A DNA stretch of 64,000 bases from Pseudooceanicola sediminis (GTDB taxonomy: Bacteria; Pseudomonadota; Alphaproteobacteria; Rhodobacterales; Rhodobacteraceae): the NCBI RefSeq assembly GCF_003575965.1, contig NZ_QWJJ01000012.1:90526-154525 (forward strand). Direction: 5' to 3'. Below the pieces are notes generated by a model that was not told the origin of the DNA, did no database searches, and saw only the letters and a program-made list of their open reading frames with translations. Below are positions 1 to 8,873 of this stretch, in pieces (the stretch's first letter is position 1; each line of letters begins with the position of its first letter). The translations under genes were made by a program, and so were the position numbers.

Positions 1-2
1 AA

Positions 3-284
3 ATCCAGGCACCCACCGTGCAGCCCCCCGGCCCCACGCGCGCCTCGGTCGCGCAGCAGGCGACGGCAAAGCGGGCGATCCGGCTGAACGACATCAACCT
101 GATCGGCGTCATGGGCAAACCCTCGGACCGGTCCGCACTGGTCCGCCTGTCGAATGGACGGATTGAAAAGGTGAAGGTCGGCGACGCTCTTGACGGCGGT
201 CGCGTCGCGGCCATCGGAGAGGACGAGTTGCGTTACGTGAAATCCAACCGGAACCTGACGCTGCGCATGCCCAAGGACGGCTGA
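3..284 (+). CDS. C-terminal end of a PilP-like / hypothetical protein (5' truncated by window)
   Basis: The frame is open from the left edge and stops at 284, so only the last ~93 residues of a longer protein are visible. The visible part has a Pro-rich stretch followed by a compact C-terminal domain (NLIGVMGKPSDRSALVRLSNG, then KVKVGDALDGG). This pattern of short beta strands with a KVGD..DGG turn resembles the C-terminal domain of type IV pilus PilP-like or secretion-clamp proteins. That is inference from pattern only. Nothing can be said of its start, signal peptide or operon. It ends about 300 bases before the antiporter gene on the same strand. Confidence 0.5.
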   Translation: MQAPTVQPPGPTRASVAQQATAKRAIRLNDINLIGVMGKPSDRSALVRLSNGRIEKVKVGDALDGGRVAAIGEDELRYVKSNRNLTLRMPKDG

Positions 285-585
285 AACACCGCCCGGATAC
301 CGACGCGATACCGACATCTTTCCCGATGTGCGCGGCTGAGCTGCCTTTCGGCTGTTGCCTGATCGCGACGGATATCTATCATCGCCAAAGCGACCGCCCT
401 GCGCCGGGCGCGCGCCCCGGTCCGTGCCCGTTGCCGGGTGCCAGGGCCACCGGGTGTCACACGTTATTTTCAACACGATGCCAAACGGGGCACATCCGTT
501 CGGCAGGGTGCCGCCCGGCTAAGGTGATTTGTCCAGGCCACCAGCATCCGGGCGACCAGCATCCGGGCCACAAGTAGGAGACGAC
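285..585. other. Intergenic region upstream of the antiporter
   Basis: No gene is supported in these 301 bases. Short open frames exist on both strands but lack ribosome-binding sites and recognisable composition. The right end carries a duplicated 15-base unit (540-569), and a TAGGAG ribosome-binding site at 575-580 serves the next gene. The antiporter promoter presumably lies here, but I cannot point to clear -35/-10 boxes. Confidence 0.5.
540..569. repeat. Two tandem 15-bp units before the antiporter gene
   Basis: ACCAGCATCCGGGCG at 540-554 is followed directly by the same 15-mer with one final-base change at 555-569. The pair lies just 5' of the ribosome-binding site of the antiporter gene. 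It may be a simple slippage duplication in the leader. Confidence 0.7.
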
Positions 586-2454
586 ATGGAAGGCTTTCTG
601 TACCAGGCCACGATCTATCTTACGGCTGCGGTGATCGCTGTTCCGATCGCCGCGCGCCTTGGCCTGGGGTCGGTGCTCGGGTACCTCGCTGCCGGTATCC
701 TGATCGGGCCGGTGCTGCACCTTGTCGGCCACGAAACCCATAGCCTTCAACACTTTGCCGAATTCGGCGTGGTGATGATGCTGTTCCTGATCGGTCTTGA
801 GCTGGAACCCAGGGCGCTGTGGGACATGCGCGGCAAGCTGCTCGGACTGGGCGGTTTGCAGGTGTTGCTGACAATGTTCGCCGTCATGGGCGCAGGCATG
901 GCCTTCGGGCTGAACTGGAACAGCGCCCTCGCGATCGGGATGATCCTGGCCCTGTCCTCGACCGCGATCGTCCTGCAATCGCTGTCGGAAAAGGGCCTTA
1001 TGCAGACCCAGGGCGGGCGTTCCGCCTTTGCGGTCCTGCTGACGCAGGATATCGCGGTCATTCCGATGATCGCCTTCCTGCCCCTGCTCGCCATCTCGGC
1101 ACTGGCCACCGCGCAGCCCGACGGTTCGCTGGTCGTGGCCGCCCCCGACACCGCGCGAGAGGCCGCCTCGCTGGTCGACGGCCTGCCGGGATGGGGGGTG
1201 ACACTTGTCACGCTTGGGGCTGTCGCGGTGATCATCCTGGCCGGTATCTACCTGATCGGACCCGTTTTTCGTTTCATCCATTCGGCGCACCTGCCAGAAA
1301 TGTACACGGCGCTGTCGCTTGCCATCGTCATCGGGATTGCCTCGTTGATGAACCTTGTCGGCCTTTCCCCCGCGCTTGGCACCTTCCTGGCTGGGGTCGT
1401 CCTGGCCAACAGTGAATTCAGGCATGAACTGGAAAGCGATATCCAGCCGTTCAAGGGCCTCCTCCTTGGCCTGTTCTTCATCACCGTCGGGGCCGGCATC
1501 GATTTTGACAGCTTTCTCGGTGATCCCTTCACGATTGTCGGTATCGCGGTCGGCCTCATGGCGCTCAAGGGTGTGATCCTGTTCGGCCTCGGCCTGATCT
1601 TCAAGCTGCGGCGGCGCAACCTGATGCTGTTCACCCTCAGCCTCGCGCAGGCCGGAGAGTTCGGCTTCGTGCTGATCTCGTTCTCCAGCCAGCTCGAGGT
1701 TCTGCCGACGGCCCTGGCGGACAAGGTGTTGCTGGCAATCACACTGACGATGCTGCTCACACCGCTGTTCTTCATCTTTTTCGACATCATCTCCCGCAAG
1801 ATGATCGAGGCCGGGGATGACCGCGAGGCCGAGGCCTTCGAGGATGAAGGCCCGGTGATCATCGCCGGCGTCGGGCGGTTCGGACAGATCGTCAACCGTA
1901 TGGTTCAGAACTCGGGGTTCAAGACCGTCATTCTGGATCATGACATGGAAATGATCGAGGTGATGCGCCGGTTCGGCTTCAAGGGCTATTTCGGTGATCC
2001 GACCCGGCCCGACATCCTGCACGCGGCCGGTCTGGATAAGGCGCGCGTCCTTGTCGCGGCCATGGACAACCCCGAAGCGGTCACCAAGCTGGTCACCTAT
2101 GCGCGGGCGCAACGGCCCGAGCTGCACATCATTGCCCGGGCTTATGATCGCACACACGTTTATCGACTGTATCAGGCAGGTGCAGACGACATCGTGCGCG
2201 AAACGTTCGACAGCTCGTTGCGGGCGGGGCGATATGTGCTGGAAAACGTCGGCCTCAGCGAATTCGAAGCGGCAGAAGCGCAAAAGATCTTTTTCCACCA
2301 CGACCGGATGACCGTGCGTGAACTGGCCGAGCTGTGGGACCCTGCCATCCCGACCTCGCGTAACGCAGACTATATCGCCCGTGCAAAGGAACTGGAAAAG
2401 GATCTGGAAACGGCCTTGCTGGCCCGGCTGGGCGACACACCGCACGACAGCTGA
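586..2454 (+). CDS. Monovalent cation:proton antiporter, KefB/KefC type (CPA2 family)
   Basis: This is predicted to be an inner-membrane K+/H+ antiporter of the CPA2 family, related to glutathione-gated potassium efflux systems. The 622-residue length is close to E. coli KefB/KefC (about 600-620). About twelve hydrophobic segments occupy residues 1-400. A cytoplasmic Rossmann (TrkA-N/RCK) domain follows, with the nucleotide-binding motif GVGRFG near residue 428 and an acidic strand end (ILDHD) after it. The start at 586 was chosen because it has TAGGAG five bases upstream and begins directly with the first membrane segment. The gene stands alone and converges on cobT. The ligand of the RCK domain (NAD(H) or a glutathione adduct) cannot be told from sequence. 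Confidence 0.92.
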   Translation: MEGFLYQATIYLTAAVIAVPIAARLGLGSVLGYLAAGILIGPVLHLVGHETHSLQHFAEFGVVMMLFLIGLELEPRALWDMRGKLLGLGGLQVLLTMFAVMGAGMAFGLNWNSALAIGMILALSSTAIVLQSLSEKGLMQTQGGRSAFAVLLTQDIAVIPMIAFLPLLAISALATAQPDGSLVVAAPDTAREAASLVDGLPGWGVTLVTLGAVAVIILAGIYLIGPVFRFIHSAHLPEMYTALSLAIVIGIASLMNLVGLSPALGTFLAGVVLANSEFRHELESDIQPFKGLLLGLFFITVGAGIDFDSFLGDPFTIVGIAVGLMALKGVILFGLGLIFKLRRRNLMLFTLSLAQAGEFGFVLISFSSQLEVLPTALADKVLLAITLTMLLTPLFFIFFDIISRKMIEAGDDREAEAFEDEGPVIIAGVGRFGQIVNRMVQNSGFKTVILDHDMEMIEVMRRFGFKGYFGDPTRPDILHAAGLDKARVLVAAMDNPEAVTKLVTYARAQRPELHIIARAYDRTHVYRLYQAGADDIVRETFDSSLRAGRYVLENVGLSEFEAAEAQKIFFHHDRMTVRELAELWDPAIPTSRNADYIARAKELEKDLETALLARLGDTPHDS

Positions 2455-2464
2455 CGACGTGAAA

Positions 2465-2488
2465 AGGCGCCCCTCTGACAGGGCGCCT
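2465..2488 (-). terminator. Intrinsic terminator between the antiporter gene and cobT
   Basis: AGGCGCCC and GGGCGCCT form a perfect 8-bp stem with an 8-base loop. On the minus strand the stem is followed by TTTT, so it fits the end of cobT. It lies between two convergent genes and may stop transcription from both sides. Confidence 0.7.
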
Positions 2489-2520
2489 CATGCGCACCCG
2501 TTCCCGATCCGCACCGGGGA

Positions 2521-3531
2521 TCAGCCGGCAGAGACGCCCGCCTCTGCAAACGTCGACATCCCGGAATGACAGGCAATCGCCCCCTTCAGGATGTTGATCG
2601 CCAAGGCGGCGCCTGAACCCTCGCCAAGCCGCAGGCCAAGGCGCAGCAACGGTTCCTTGTCCAGGCGAGCCAACAGTTTCGGATGCGCCGCCTCGGCGCT
2701 GGCGTGACCCGCGATGGCATGATCAAGCGCCGTCTCGCTTTCTGCCAGCAGGCAGGCCGCAGCCGCACAGCAGATAAAACCATCCAGGATCACAGGTATC
2801 CGCAGCACCCGCGCGCGCGCGATCGCGCCTGCCATGGCCGCGATTTCGCGCCCGCCCACCGTCCGCAACACGTCCAGCCCGGTCTTTGGTTGATGCAACG
2901 CCACGGCCTGCGCCACGACACCTGCCTTCAGCGACACCCCCTGATCGTCCAGCCCGGTGCCGCGACCTGTCCACTCGGCCGCATCGCCACCATAGAGTGC
3001 CAGGGCAATGGCTGCCGCCGAAGTGGTATTTCCGATGCCCATCTCTCCGGTGACAAGCAGATCGCACCGCTCATTTACCGACGTCCAACCGACGTTTATG
3101 GCCGCCAGAAGTTCGGCCTCATCCATGGCAGCTTCGTCGCAGAAATCCCGTGTCGGCCGATCAAGATCGATCGCATGTACATCCATCTGAGCCCCGGCCG
3201 CCTTGGACAACTGGTTGATGGCTGCACCGCCGTGTTGGAAGTTCAGAACCATCTGTTCCGTCACTTCGGGCGGAAAGGCCGAAATGCCACGCGCCGTAAC
3301 CCCATGGTTTCCTGCAAAAACGATGACTTGCGGCGCTGAGATCTCGGGCCGCGCGGTGCCGCGCCAACCGGCATACCAAATGGCCAGATCTTCCAGCCGT
3401 CCCAATGCGCCGGGCGGTTTCGTCAGCATCCCATTGCGTTCGGCAGCGCCAGCCAAGGATGTCGCATCCGCAGCGGGTGCGGCTGCCAACACCGCCCGAA
3501 ATTCAGTAAGTGAAGTCAGTGAATCTGTCAT
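2521..3531 (-). CDS. cobT: Nicotinate-nucleotide--dimethylbenzimidazole phosphoribosyltransferase (CobT)
   Basis: CobT transfers the phosphoribosyl group of nicotinate mononucleotide to 5,6-dimethylbenzimidazole, giving alpha-ribazole phosphate for the lower loop of cobalamin. The protein is 336 residues, typical for the family (about 340-355). Recognisable parts are the GNHGVTARG region, the [11 protein letters not shown] segment and the C-terminal LGEGSGA motif, which contains the conserved catalytic glutamate (about residue 304). The start at 3531 has GGAAG upstream (GGAAGCAAAATG); an upstream in-frame start would add 25 unlikely residues. It is divergent from cobS with a 67-bp gap, so the two cobalamin genes share one promoter region. 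Confidence 0.95.
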   Translation of the reverse strand: MTDSLTSLTEFRAVLAAAPAADATSLAGAAERNGMLTKPPGALGRLEDLAIWYAGWRGTARPEISAPQVIVFAGNHGVTARGISAFPPEVTEQMVLNFQHGGAAINQLSKAAGAQMDVHAIDLDRPTRDFCDEAAMDEAELLAAINVGWTSVNERCDLLVTGEMGIGNTTSAAAIALALYGGDAAEWTGRGTGLDDQGVSLKAGVVAQAVALHQPKTGLDVLRTVGGREIAAMAGAIARARVLRIPVILDGFICCAAAACLLAESETALDHAIAGHASAEAAHPKLLARLDKEPLLRLGLRLGEGSGAALAINILKGAIACHSGMSTFAEAGVSAG

Positions 3532-3598
3532 TTTGCTTCCGTTGCATTTTCCCGCCCTCCCGTGTCTAACGACCCCGAGAGTTGGAGCAACCACAAAG

Positions 3599-4336
3599 AT
3601 GACCATGTCCCGCGCCTGGCACGATCTGTTGTCTGCCCTCGGCCTGCTCAGCAGATTGCCGCTGCCAGCACATAGTGGCCGTGGCGCCGAGGCCGCCTGG
3701 GCTTATCCGCTGGCCGGTGCCGTGCTGGGTGCCTTGGCAGGTCTGACCGGCATGATTGCCTTGGGCATTGGTCTGGGGGCAGAGGCGGCGGCAGTCATCA
3801 CGCTGGGCGTCAGCGTCATGCTGACAGGCGCCCTGCACGAGGATGGCCTGGCGGACTGTGCGGATGGGCTATGGGGCAGTCACCTGCGCGAACGGCGCCT
3901 TGAAATCATGAAGGACAGCCGCACCGGGGCCTATGGCGTCATCGCGCTGGTGCTGGGTCTGCTTGCGCGCTGGATCGGTTTGTCGGCCTTGCTGGCCGGG
4001 GATCACGCCTGGTTGGCCATTGTCGGTATCGCGGCGGTATCGCGGGGGACAATGCCCGCCCTGATGGCGACCCTGCCCCATGCGAGGAGCACCGGATTGT
4101 CACACGCAATCGGCAAGGCGCCCCCGATCTGCGCCGCGCTTGCCGCCCTGATCGGGGGCTGTATTGCCGTCTTGTGCCTGGGAGTGAGCGGCATCATCGC
4201 GATTTTCATCGCGGCCCTGGCTGCACTGATCATCGCGCGTATCGCGATCGCCAAAATCGGCGGGCAGACCGGTGATGTACTGGGGGCCACGCAGCAGATC
4301 AGCGAAATCGCCTTGTTGCTCGCCCTCACGGCCTGA
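3599..4336 (+). CDS. cobS: Cobalamin synthase, adenosylcobinamide-GDP ribazoletransferase (CobS)
   Basis: CobS joins adenosylcobinamide-GDP and alpha-ribazole (phosphate), the last step of cobalamin nucleotide-loop assembly, in the inner membrane. The 245-residue protein is largely hydrophobic with about six membrane segments and carries the hallmark acidic motif [11 protein letters not shown] starting near residue 80. The start at 3599 is the first of two close ATGs (the second is at 3605); either could be used. It is transcribed divergently from cobT, whose product supplies its substrate. No cobalamin riboswitch fits in the short intergenic space. Confidence 0.95.
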   Translation: MTMSRAWHDLLSALGLLSRLPLPAHSGRGAEAAWAYPLAGAVLGALAGLTGMIALGIGLGAEAAAVITLGVSVMLTGALHEDGLADCADGLWGSHLRERRLEIMKDSRTGAYGVIALVLGLLARWIGLSALLAGDHAWLAIVGIAAVSRGTMPALMATLPHARSTGLSHAIGKAPPICAALAALIGGCIAVLCLGVSGIIAIFIAALAALIIARIAIAKIGGQTGDVLGATQQISEIALLLALTA

Positions 4337-4344
4337 CACAAAAA

Positions 4345-4368
4345 AGGCCGCAGCTTTCGCTACGGCCT
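4345..4368 (-). terminator. Intrinsic terminator of carD
   Basis: AGGCCG.AGC and GCT.CGGCCT form a stem with a short TTTC/GAAA loop. Read on the minus strand it is followed by TTTTTT. It sits just beyond the carD stop codon and just after the convergent cobS stop. Confidence 0.85.
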
Positions 4369-4391
4369 GATAGGTTTGCGTGACGAAAATG

Positions 4392-4901
4392 TCAGGCGGC
4401 GCGGCTGACGAGAACTTCGTCAACCTGCTTGGCGGCGGCAACTTCGTCACCGCCAGCAACGGCTGCAACTTCGCGCGTCAGGCGTTCCAGCGCAGCCTCG
4501 TAAAGCTGACGCTCGGAATAGCTCTGTTCGCGCTGGTCATCGCTGCGGTGAAGATCGCGGACGACCTCTGCAATCGCGATGAGATCGCCGGAGTTGATCT
4601 TTTGTTCGTATTCCTGGGCGCGGCGCGACCACATGGCCCGCTTGACCTTTGCCTTGCCCTTGAGCGTGGACATGGCGCGCGAAACGACATCGGGGCTGGA
4701 AAGAGAGCGCATGCCGATTTCAGTCGCCTTGTGCGTCGGAACGCGCAGGGTCATCTTGTCCTTCTCAAACGAGATCACGAACAATTCGAGGGGTATGCCC
4801 GCGATTTCCTGGCTTTCGATGGACACGATCTGGCCCACGCCATGGGCAGGGTAGACGACGTATTCGTTGGGGCGGAACTCAGCTTTTTTAGTCTTGGTCA
4901 T
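4392..4901 (-). CDS. carD: CarD/CdnL-family RNA polymerase-binding transcription regulator
   Basis: CarD-type proteins bind the RNA polymerase beta subunit and stabilise open complexes at many promoters, rRNA promoters included. The 169-residue protein has the N-terminal Tudor-like RNAP interaction domain (residues ~8-65, with VYPAHGVGQI and a KMTLRVP segment), followed by a basic helical C-terminal domain with KAKVKRAMWSRR. Length and layout match alphaproteobacterial homologues. GAGGAAG lies upstream of the chosen start. It is transcribed in the same direction as fdxA but with a 220-bp gap, so it probably has its own promoter there. Confidence 0.93.
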   Translation of the reverse strand: MTKTKKAEFRPNEYVVYPAHGVGQIVSIESQEIAGIPLELFVISFEKDKMTLRVPTHKATEIGMRSLSSPDVVSRAMSTLKGKAKVKRAMWSRRAQEYEQKINSGDLIAIAEVVRDLHRSDDQREQSYSERQLYEAALERLTREVAAVAGGDEVAAAKQVDEVLVSRAA

Positions 4902-5121
4902 ACAGGTTCTTCCTCACTCACCCATCTCGTCAGAGGGCACGAAAGCGTCCGGCGCCGACGAGCGACACCAAACGCGATGGACTCTCTTCAGATATTGGTC
5001 CGGCGGTCAGCAGCGCCCACGGACCGGAAAGGGGCGGTCATTGTCATATGTAAAGACGATCAATACCACAGAATCACCCCTTTTCATAGGGTGTGACGCG
5101 TCAGGGCTGCAGATGCGGCGT

Positions 5122-5460
5122 TCAGCCGCCTTCGCCGGGCGCCTCAGAGAAGTATTTCTCCATCTTGCCCTCTTCGCCATCACGGTCTTCGGCGTCGGGC
5201 AGCTGGTCTTTCTTGGTGATGATCACCGGCCAGAGTTCCGCGTACTTGCGGTTGAACTCCACCCATTTTTCCATGTCCGGCTCGGTGTCGGGACGGATCG
5301 CATCGGCCGGGCATTCCGGTTCGCATACGCCACAATCGATACATTCGTCAGGGTGAATCACCAACGTGTTCTCGCCCTCGTAGAAACAGTCCACCGGGCA
5401 GACTTCGACGCAATCGGTGTATTTGCAGGCGATACAGTTTTCAGTGACGACGTAGGTCAT
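5122..5460 (-). CDS. fdxA: 7Fe ferredoxin FdxA (3Fe-4S/4Fe-4S)
   Basis: This is a small cytoplasmic electron carrier with two iron-sulfur clusters. The 112-residue protein starts [17 protein letters not shown] and shows CVEVCPVDC followed by [16 protein letters not shown]. The first set of cysteines is spaced for a 3Fe-4S cluster, the second for a 4Fe-4S cluster. The C-terminal half ([17 protein letters not shown]) is the helix typical of FdxA. It follows the S4 and helicase genes on the same strand, an order commonly conserved in Rhodobacterales. A perfect 14-bp palindrome lies just upstream of its start. Confidence 0.95.
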   Translation of the reverse strand: MTYVVTENCIACKYTDCVEVCPVDCFYEGENTLVIHPDECIDCGVCEPECPADAIRPDTEPDMEKWVEFNRKYAELWPVIITKKDQLPDAEDRDGEEGKMEKYFSEAPGEGG

Positions 5461-5485
5461 GGCTTACTCTCGAAGATCGAACAGG

Positions 5486-5499
5486 GGTCTAGCTAGACC
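5486..5499. promoter_or_regulatory. Perfect 14-bp palindrome upstream of fdxA
   Basis: GGTCTAGCTAGACC is fully self-complementary and lies in the 50-bp gap between the S4 gene stop and the fdxA start, about 26 bp before the fdxA ATG. It has no T-run, so an operator is more likely than a terminator. The regulator is unknown. Confidence 0.45.
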
Positions 5500-5510
5500 A
5501 CTGAACAGGA

Positions 5511-5897
5511 TCATTCAAGCGCCCCTCGGCGATCAAGATCGAGTTTCCTGCGGTCGCGCTTGGTCGGACGAGAATTGCCTTCGATCCGGGCAATCGGCGG
5601 AACGTGTTTCTCGGCCTCATCGGTCGGGGTCAGATCCTCGTAGAGGGTCTGCGCCTCTGCTGCTGGGCCCCTGCGCGTGCCCAGGGCCGCGATCCGCACA
5701 ACGCGGACATGATCCGCCTGCGTGAAGGTCAGCACATCGCCGACCGCGACATTGGCAGACGGTTTGGACACATGGTTGCCATTTATGCGCATATGGCCGC
5801 CCGAAACGCAGGCGGCGGACAGGCTACGGCTTTTGAAAAACCGTGCCTGCCACAGCCATTTATCCACGCGCAAACGCGGCTGAGAGGCCCCGACCAA
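5511..5897 (-). CDS. S4-domain RNA-binding protein, Hsp15 (HslR)-like
   Basis: This 128-residue protein has an N-terminal S4 RNA-binding domain at residues ~8-65 (RLRVDKWLWQARFFKSRS, then GGHMRINGN). It also has a basic C-terminal tail (PTKRDRRKLD) typical of the heat-shock protein Hsp15, which binds free 50S subunits carrying nascent chains. It starts three bases after the helicase stop, so the two are almost certainly co-transcribed. The assignment rests on the WLWQARFFK motif, which is strongly conserved in this family. Confidence 0.88.
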   Translation of the reverse strand: MVGASQPRLRVDKWLWQARFFKSRSLSAACVSGGHMRINGNHVSKPSANVAVGDVLTFTQADHVRVVRIAALGTRRGPAAEAQTLYEDLTPTDEAEKHVPPIARIEGNSRPTKRDRRKLDLDRRGALE

Positions 5898-5900
5898 GGA

Positions 5901-8807
5901 TCAATCCTTGGTTTTCAGCCCCATCAGCGCGGCGGCGAAGGGGTTGTCGGGATCGATACGATCCTTCTTTTTCGGCGGTGTCGCCTCAAAGGTCTTGGCC
6001 TTGTTGTCGCGCTGCGGCTTGCCGCCCTGCCCTGGCTTTCCACGCGGCTTGCCGGTGTTGCCCTTGGGACGCTCCCCACGATTGTGCTGAGTGCGCGGCT
6101 TCTGACCATCGCGTTTGTCGCCGTCGCGCCCACGGGCGTTCTGGCGTGCCGCGCGACCGGCCCAGGTGAAGGTAAAGAACTCTTCCACTTCCGGCGTGGC
6201 CTCGGCGGTTGCGCCTTCTTCGGCAGCAGCAGGATCAGCCGTACTGGTGGCCGCTGCCTTCTCGACATCCTCTGACGGCGTCTGCGCCGGATCGACAGTG
6301 GGGTCGACAGCGGGGGGCGCGTCGCTCTCTGCTGCAGGCGGCTCTTCGGCGGCAGTCGCATCGGTTTCGGGTGCCGCGCCGCCGTCACCGTCTGCTTGGA
6401 CAGGCTTGTCGGCGGCGGCAGGCTCGGCCTTGACCTTCGCCCGTTCGCCCTTTTCGGCCTTGTATCCCAGCCCCTGCATCAGATCCGCGAACTGTTCCAA
6501 CGTCATGCCCGAGATCGAGAGCATGTCGGCTTTCGCCTCGAACCCGCCACGACTGTCTTCGCCGCGCAGCATGTCCGCCAAACGTTCCAGCATGTCGATA
6601 CGGATGGCCCGTTCACCGGCCGCGCGATAGCCGGCCATGGCATAATAGCCCTGCGGCATGTCCTTTTGCGCGGGTACAGTTACCAGGCCCGGCGGCGGCG
6701 CTTCGGGAAATTCGTCCAGGTTGCCGGCCAGAGCCCACAACAGAAGACGCAGCCGAGTCGGCGCCGGTTTCAGCAAAAGCGGCATGAACACAGTGTATTG
6801 GCCAAAACGCACACCGTGCTTACGCAGGGCACCACGGGCGTCCTGATCCAGGGATTTGACCTCTTCCGCGACATCGCCACGCGGCAGGATGCCAAGCGAC
6901 TCGACCAGCCGGAAGGCAAAGCCGCGCGCCAGACCCGACAGGGCCTCGTCGCGCTGCAGGTTCATCAGCGGTTCGAACAATGCCGCGATCTTGCGGTCAA
7001 TGAAGTGCTGAAGACGACGTTCCACCTTTTGCGCCACGTCCGGGCCCGCTTCGTCGTCGACAAAGGCGACGATTTGCGGCTTCATCGGCTCGGAACCCGC
7101 AGCCAGTTTACCGATTGCCAGTTCGCCCCACATGAGGCCACCCTGTTCGGTAAAGTCAATTTCGGTATCGGGCGCGTTATAGAAACGATCCGCCCTCAGG
7201 TTGAAATGCGGAACCAGCGCCTGCAGGCTTGCCTGCCGCAACGTCTTGGCTTCCTGCCCAGAGGCGTCCTTGTCCTGACGGAAACGGAAGCCTTCAAGAC
7301 GTCCTACGAATTCGCCTTCGACGGTCACTTCGCCGGTATCGCTCACTTCGGCCAAGAGGGCCTCCTTCTGCTTGAGCCGCCGTAGCAAGACACTTGTACG
7401 GCGGTCCACAAATCTTTGGGTCAAACGTGCGTGCAGCGCATCCGACAAGCGGTCTTCTACAGCGCGCGTTTCGTCACGCCAATGACTTTCGTCACTTACC
7501 CACCCATTGCGTTGTGCGACATAGGTCCATGTGCGGATAAATGCGAGCCTTTTCGAGAGCGCGTCGATATCGCCCTCGGTTCGGTCGATCCTGTGTACCT
7601 GTGTTGCCAGCCATTCATCCGGGACACGTCCCTTTTCGTGCAGAAACCCGAAGATCTGCGTCAGCAGGCCTGCGTGTTCATTATGACTGATACCACGAAA
7701 ATCGGGAATGCGGCAGACATCCCAAAGCAACCGAACAGAGGCCGTATCGGAGGCTCTTGCGCTTACTTCGCCGTCCGCTGCCATGGTTTTCAGCGCAATA
7801 AGATCATCCGCATCGCGCGAACGCACCAATCGCTCGTCCGCTGGCGACATCTCGAGCGAATGGATCAGCGGATCGATTCCCCCGAACCTCAGGTCGTGAT
7901 TGCGCCAGTTCAACTTGCGGATCGGGGTAAAGCGATGCTCCATGATCGCCTCGACCACCTCGGGGTGAAGGGGCCCCGCTTCGCCCGTTACGCCGAAGGT
8001 GCCGTCTGACATCCCGCGCCCCGCCCGACCGGCGATCTGGGCCAGTTCGTTCGGCGCAAGGTCGCGCATGCGCCGACCGTCAAATTTCGTGACAGAGGAA
8101 AACGCGACGTGATTCACGTCGAGGTTCAGCCCCATCCCGATGGCATCCGTCGCGATCAGATAGTCCACATCGCCGTTCTGGTAGAGTTCGACCTGCGCAT
8201 TCCGCGTGCGCGGGCTGAGCGCGCCCATGACAACCGCAGCGCCACCCTTCTGGCGGCGCACGAGCTCGGCCATCGCGTAGATGTTATCGACCGAAAATCC
8301 CACGATCGCACTGCGCGACGGGATACGGCTGATCTTGCGCGAGCCGGAATAAGACAGCTGCGACAGGCGGTCCCTGCGCACGAATTGCGCAGTAGGCACC
8401 AGATCGGCAATCGCGCTGCGCATCGTGTCAGCCCCGAGAAACAGCGTCTCGTGCAGTCCGCGTGCACGTAGCAGGCGGTCGGTAAAGACATGTCCACGCT
8501 CCGGATCAGCGCAAAGCTGGATTTCGTCAATGGCAAGAAAATCACAGCCCATGCCCTCGGGCATCGCCTCGACCGTGCAGACCCAGTACTGGGTGCGCGG
8601 AGGCACGATACGTTCTTCGCCCGTGACAAGGGCCACGACGGAGGGCCCGCGGACAGCGACGATCCGGTCATAGACCTCGCGCGCCAGCAGGCGCAGCGGT
8701 AAACCGATCACCCCTGTGCGATAGCCCAGCATCCGTTCGATGGCATAATGCGTCTTGCCCGTGTTCGTCGGCCCGAGGACCGCCGTAATCCTGCCCTGAC
8801 CGGACAT
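5901..8807 (-). CDS. SUV3/MgpS-type superfamily 2 RNA helicase
   Basis: This is predicted to be an ATP-dependent nucleic-acid helicase related to mitochondrial SUV3. The 968-residue protein has a Walker A motif GPTNTGKT at residues 12-19, the motif II variant DEIQ at 94-97 and the motif VI region QIAGRAGR at 257-264. A long middle domain follows, then a C-terminal tail rich in Ala, Pro and Glu (about residues 780-890), ending in a Lys/Arg/Gly-rich segment that may bind RNA. The start at 8807 has AGAGGTG upstream; the frame could extend 18 codons further but without a ribosome-binding site. It leads the helicase-S4-fdxA set. RNA turnover is the best guess for its role. Confidence 0.88.
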   Translation of the reverse strand: MSGQGRITAVLGPTNTGKTHYAIERMLGYRTGVIGLPLRLLAREVYDRIVAVRGPSVVALVTGEERIVPPRTQYWVCTVEAMPEGMGCDFLAIDEIQLCADPERGHVFTDRLLRARGLHETLFLGADTMRSAIADLVPTAQFVRRDRLSQLSYSGSRKISRIPSRSAIVGFSVDNIYAMAELVRRQKGGAAVVMGALSPRTRNAQVELYQNGDVDYLIATDAIGMGLNLDVNHVAFSSVTKFDGRRMRDLAPNELAQIAGRAGRGMSDGTFGVTGEAGPLHPEVVEAIMEHRFTPIRKLNWRNHDLRFGGIDPLIHSLEMSPADERLVRSRDADDLIALKTMAADGEVSARASDTASVRLLWDVCRIPDFRGISHNEHAGLLTQIFGFLHEKGRVPDEWLATQVHRIDRTEGDIDALSKRLAFIRTWTYVAQRNGWVSDESHWRDETRAVEDRLSDALHARLTQRFVDRRTSVLLRRLKQKEALLAEVSDTGEVTVEGEFVGRLEGFRFRQDKDASGQEAKTLRQASLQALVPHFNLRADRFYNAPDTEIDFTEQGGLMWGELAIGKLAAGSEPMKPQIVAFVDDEAGPDVAQKVERRLQHFIDRKIAALFEPLMNLQRDEALSGLARGFAFRLVESLGILPRGDVAEEVKSLDQDARGALRKHGVRFGQYTVFMPLLLKPAPTRLRLLLWALAGNLDEFPEAPPPGLVTVPAQKDMPQGYYAMAGYRAAGERAIRIDMLERLADMLRGEDSRGGFEAKADMLSISGMTLEQFADLMQGLGYKAEKGERAKVKAEPAAADKPVQADGDGGAAPETDATAAEEPPAAESDAPPAVDPTVDPAQTPSEDVEKAAATSTADPAAAEEGATAEATPEVEEFFTFTWAGRAARQNARGRDGDKRDGQKPRTQHNRGERPKGNTGKPRGKPGQGGKPQRDNKAKTFEATPPKKKDRIDPDNPFAAALMGLKTKD

Positions 8808-8873
8808 CGCCTGCACCTCTTTTGGATGTACGAATTGATGTGCACCTTCGACGTGCGTCACATGATCTGGGGA

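Noticed and set aside
457-2445. Long open frame on the minus strand across the antiporter gene
   Set aside because: It is an antisense frame of high-GC coding DNA, rich in Gln, Arg and His with no domain. The plus-strand protein has clear membrane and RCK motifs.
3532-3598. Cobalamin riboswitch between cobT and cobS
   Set aside because: The gap is only 67 bp and shows no conserved B12-box sequence; a full riboswitch does not fit.
5060-5100. Terminator-like hairpin after fdxA
   Set aside because: The CACCC/GGGTG stem is only 5 bp with a long loop and no T-run.
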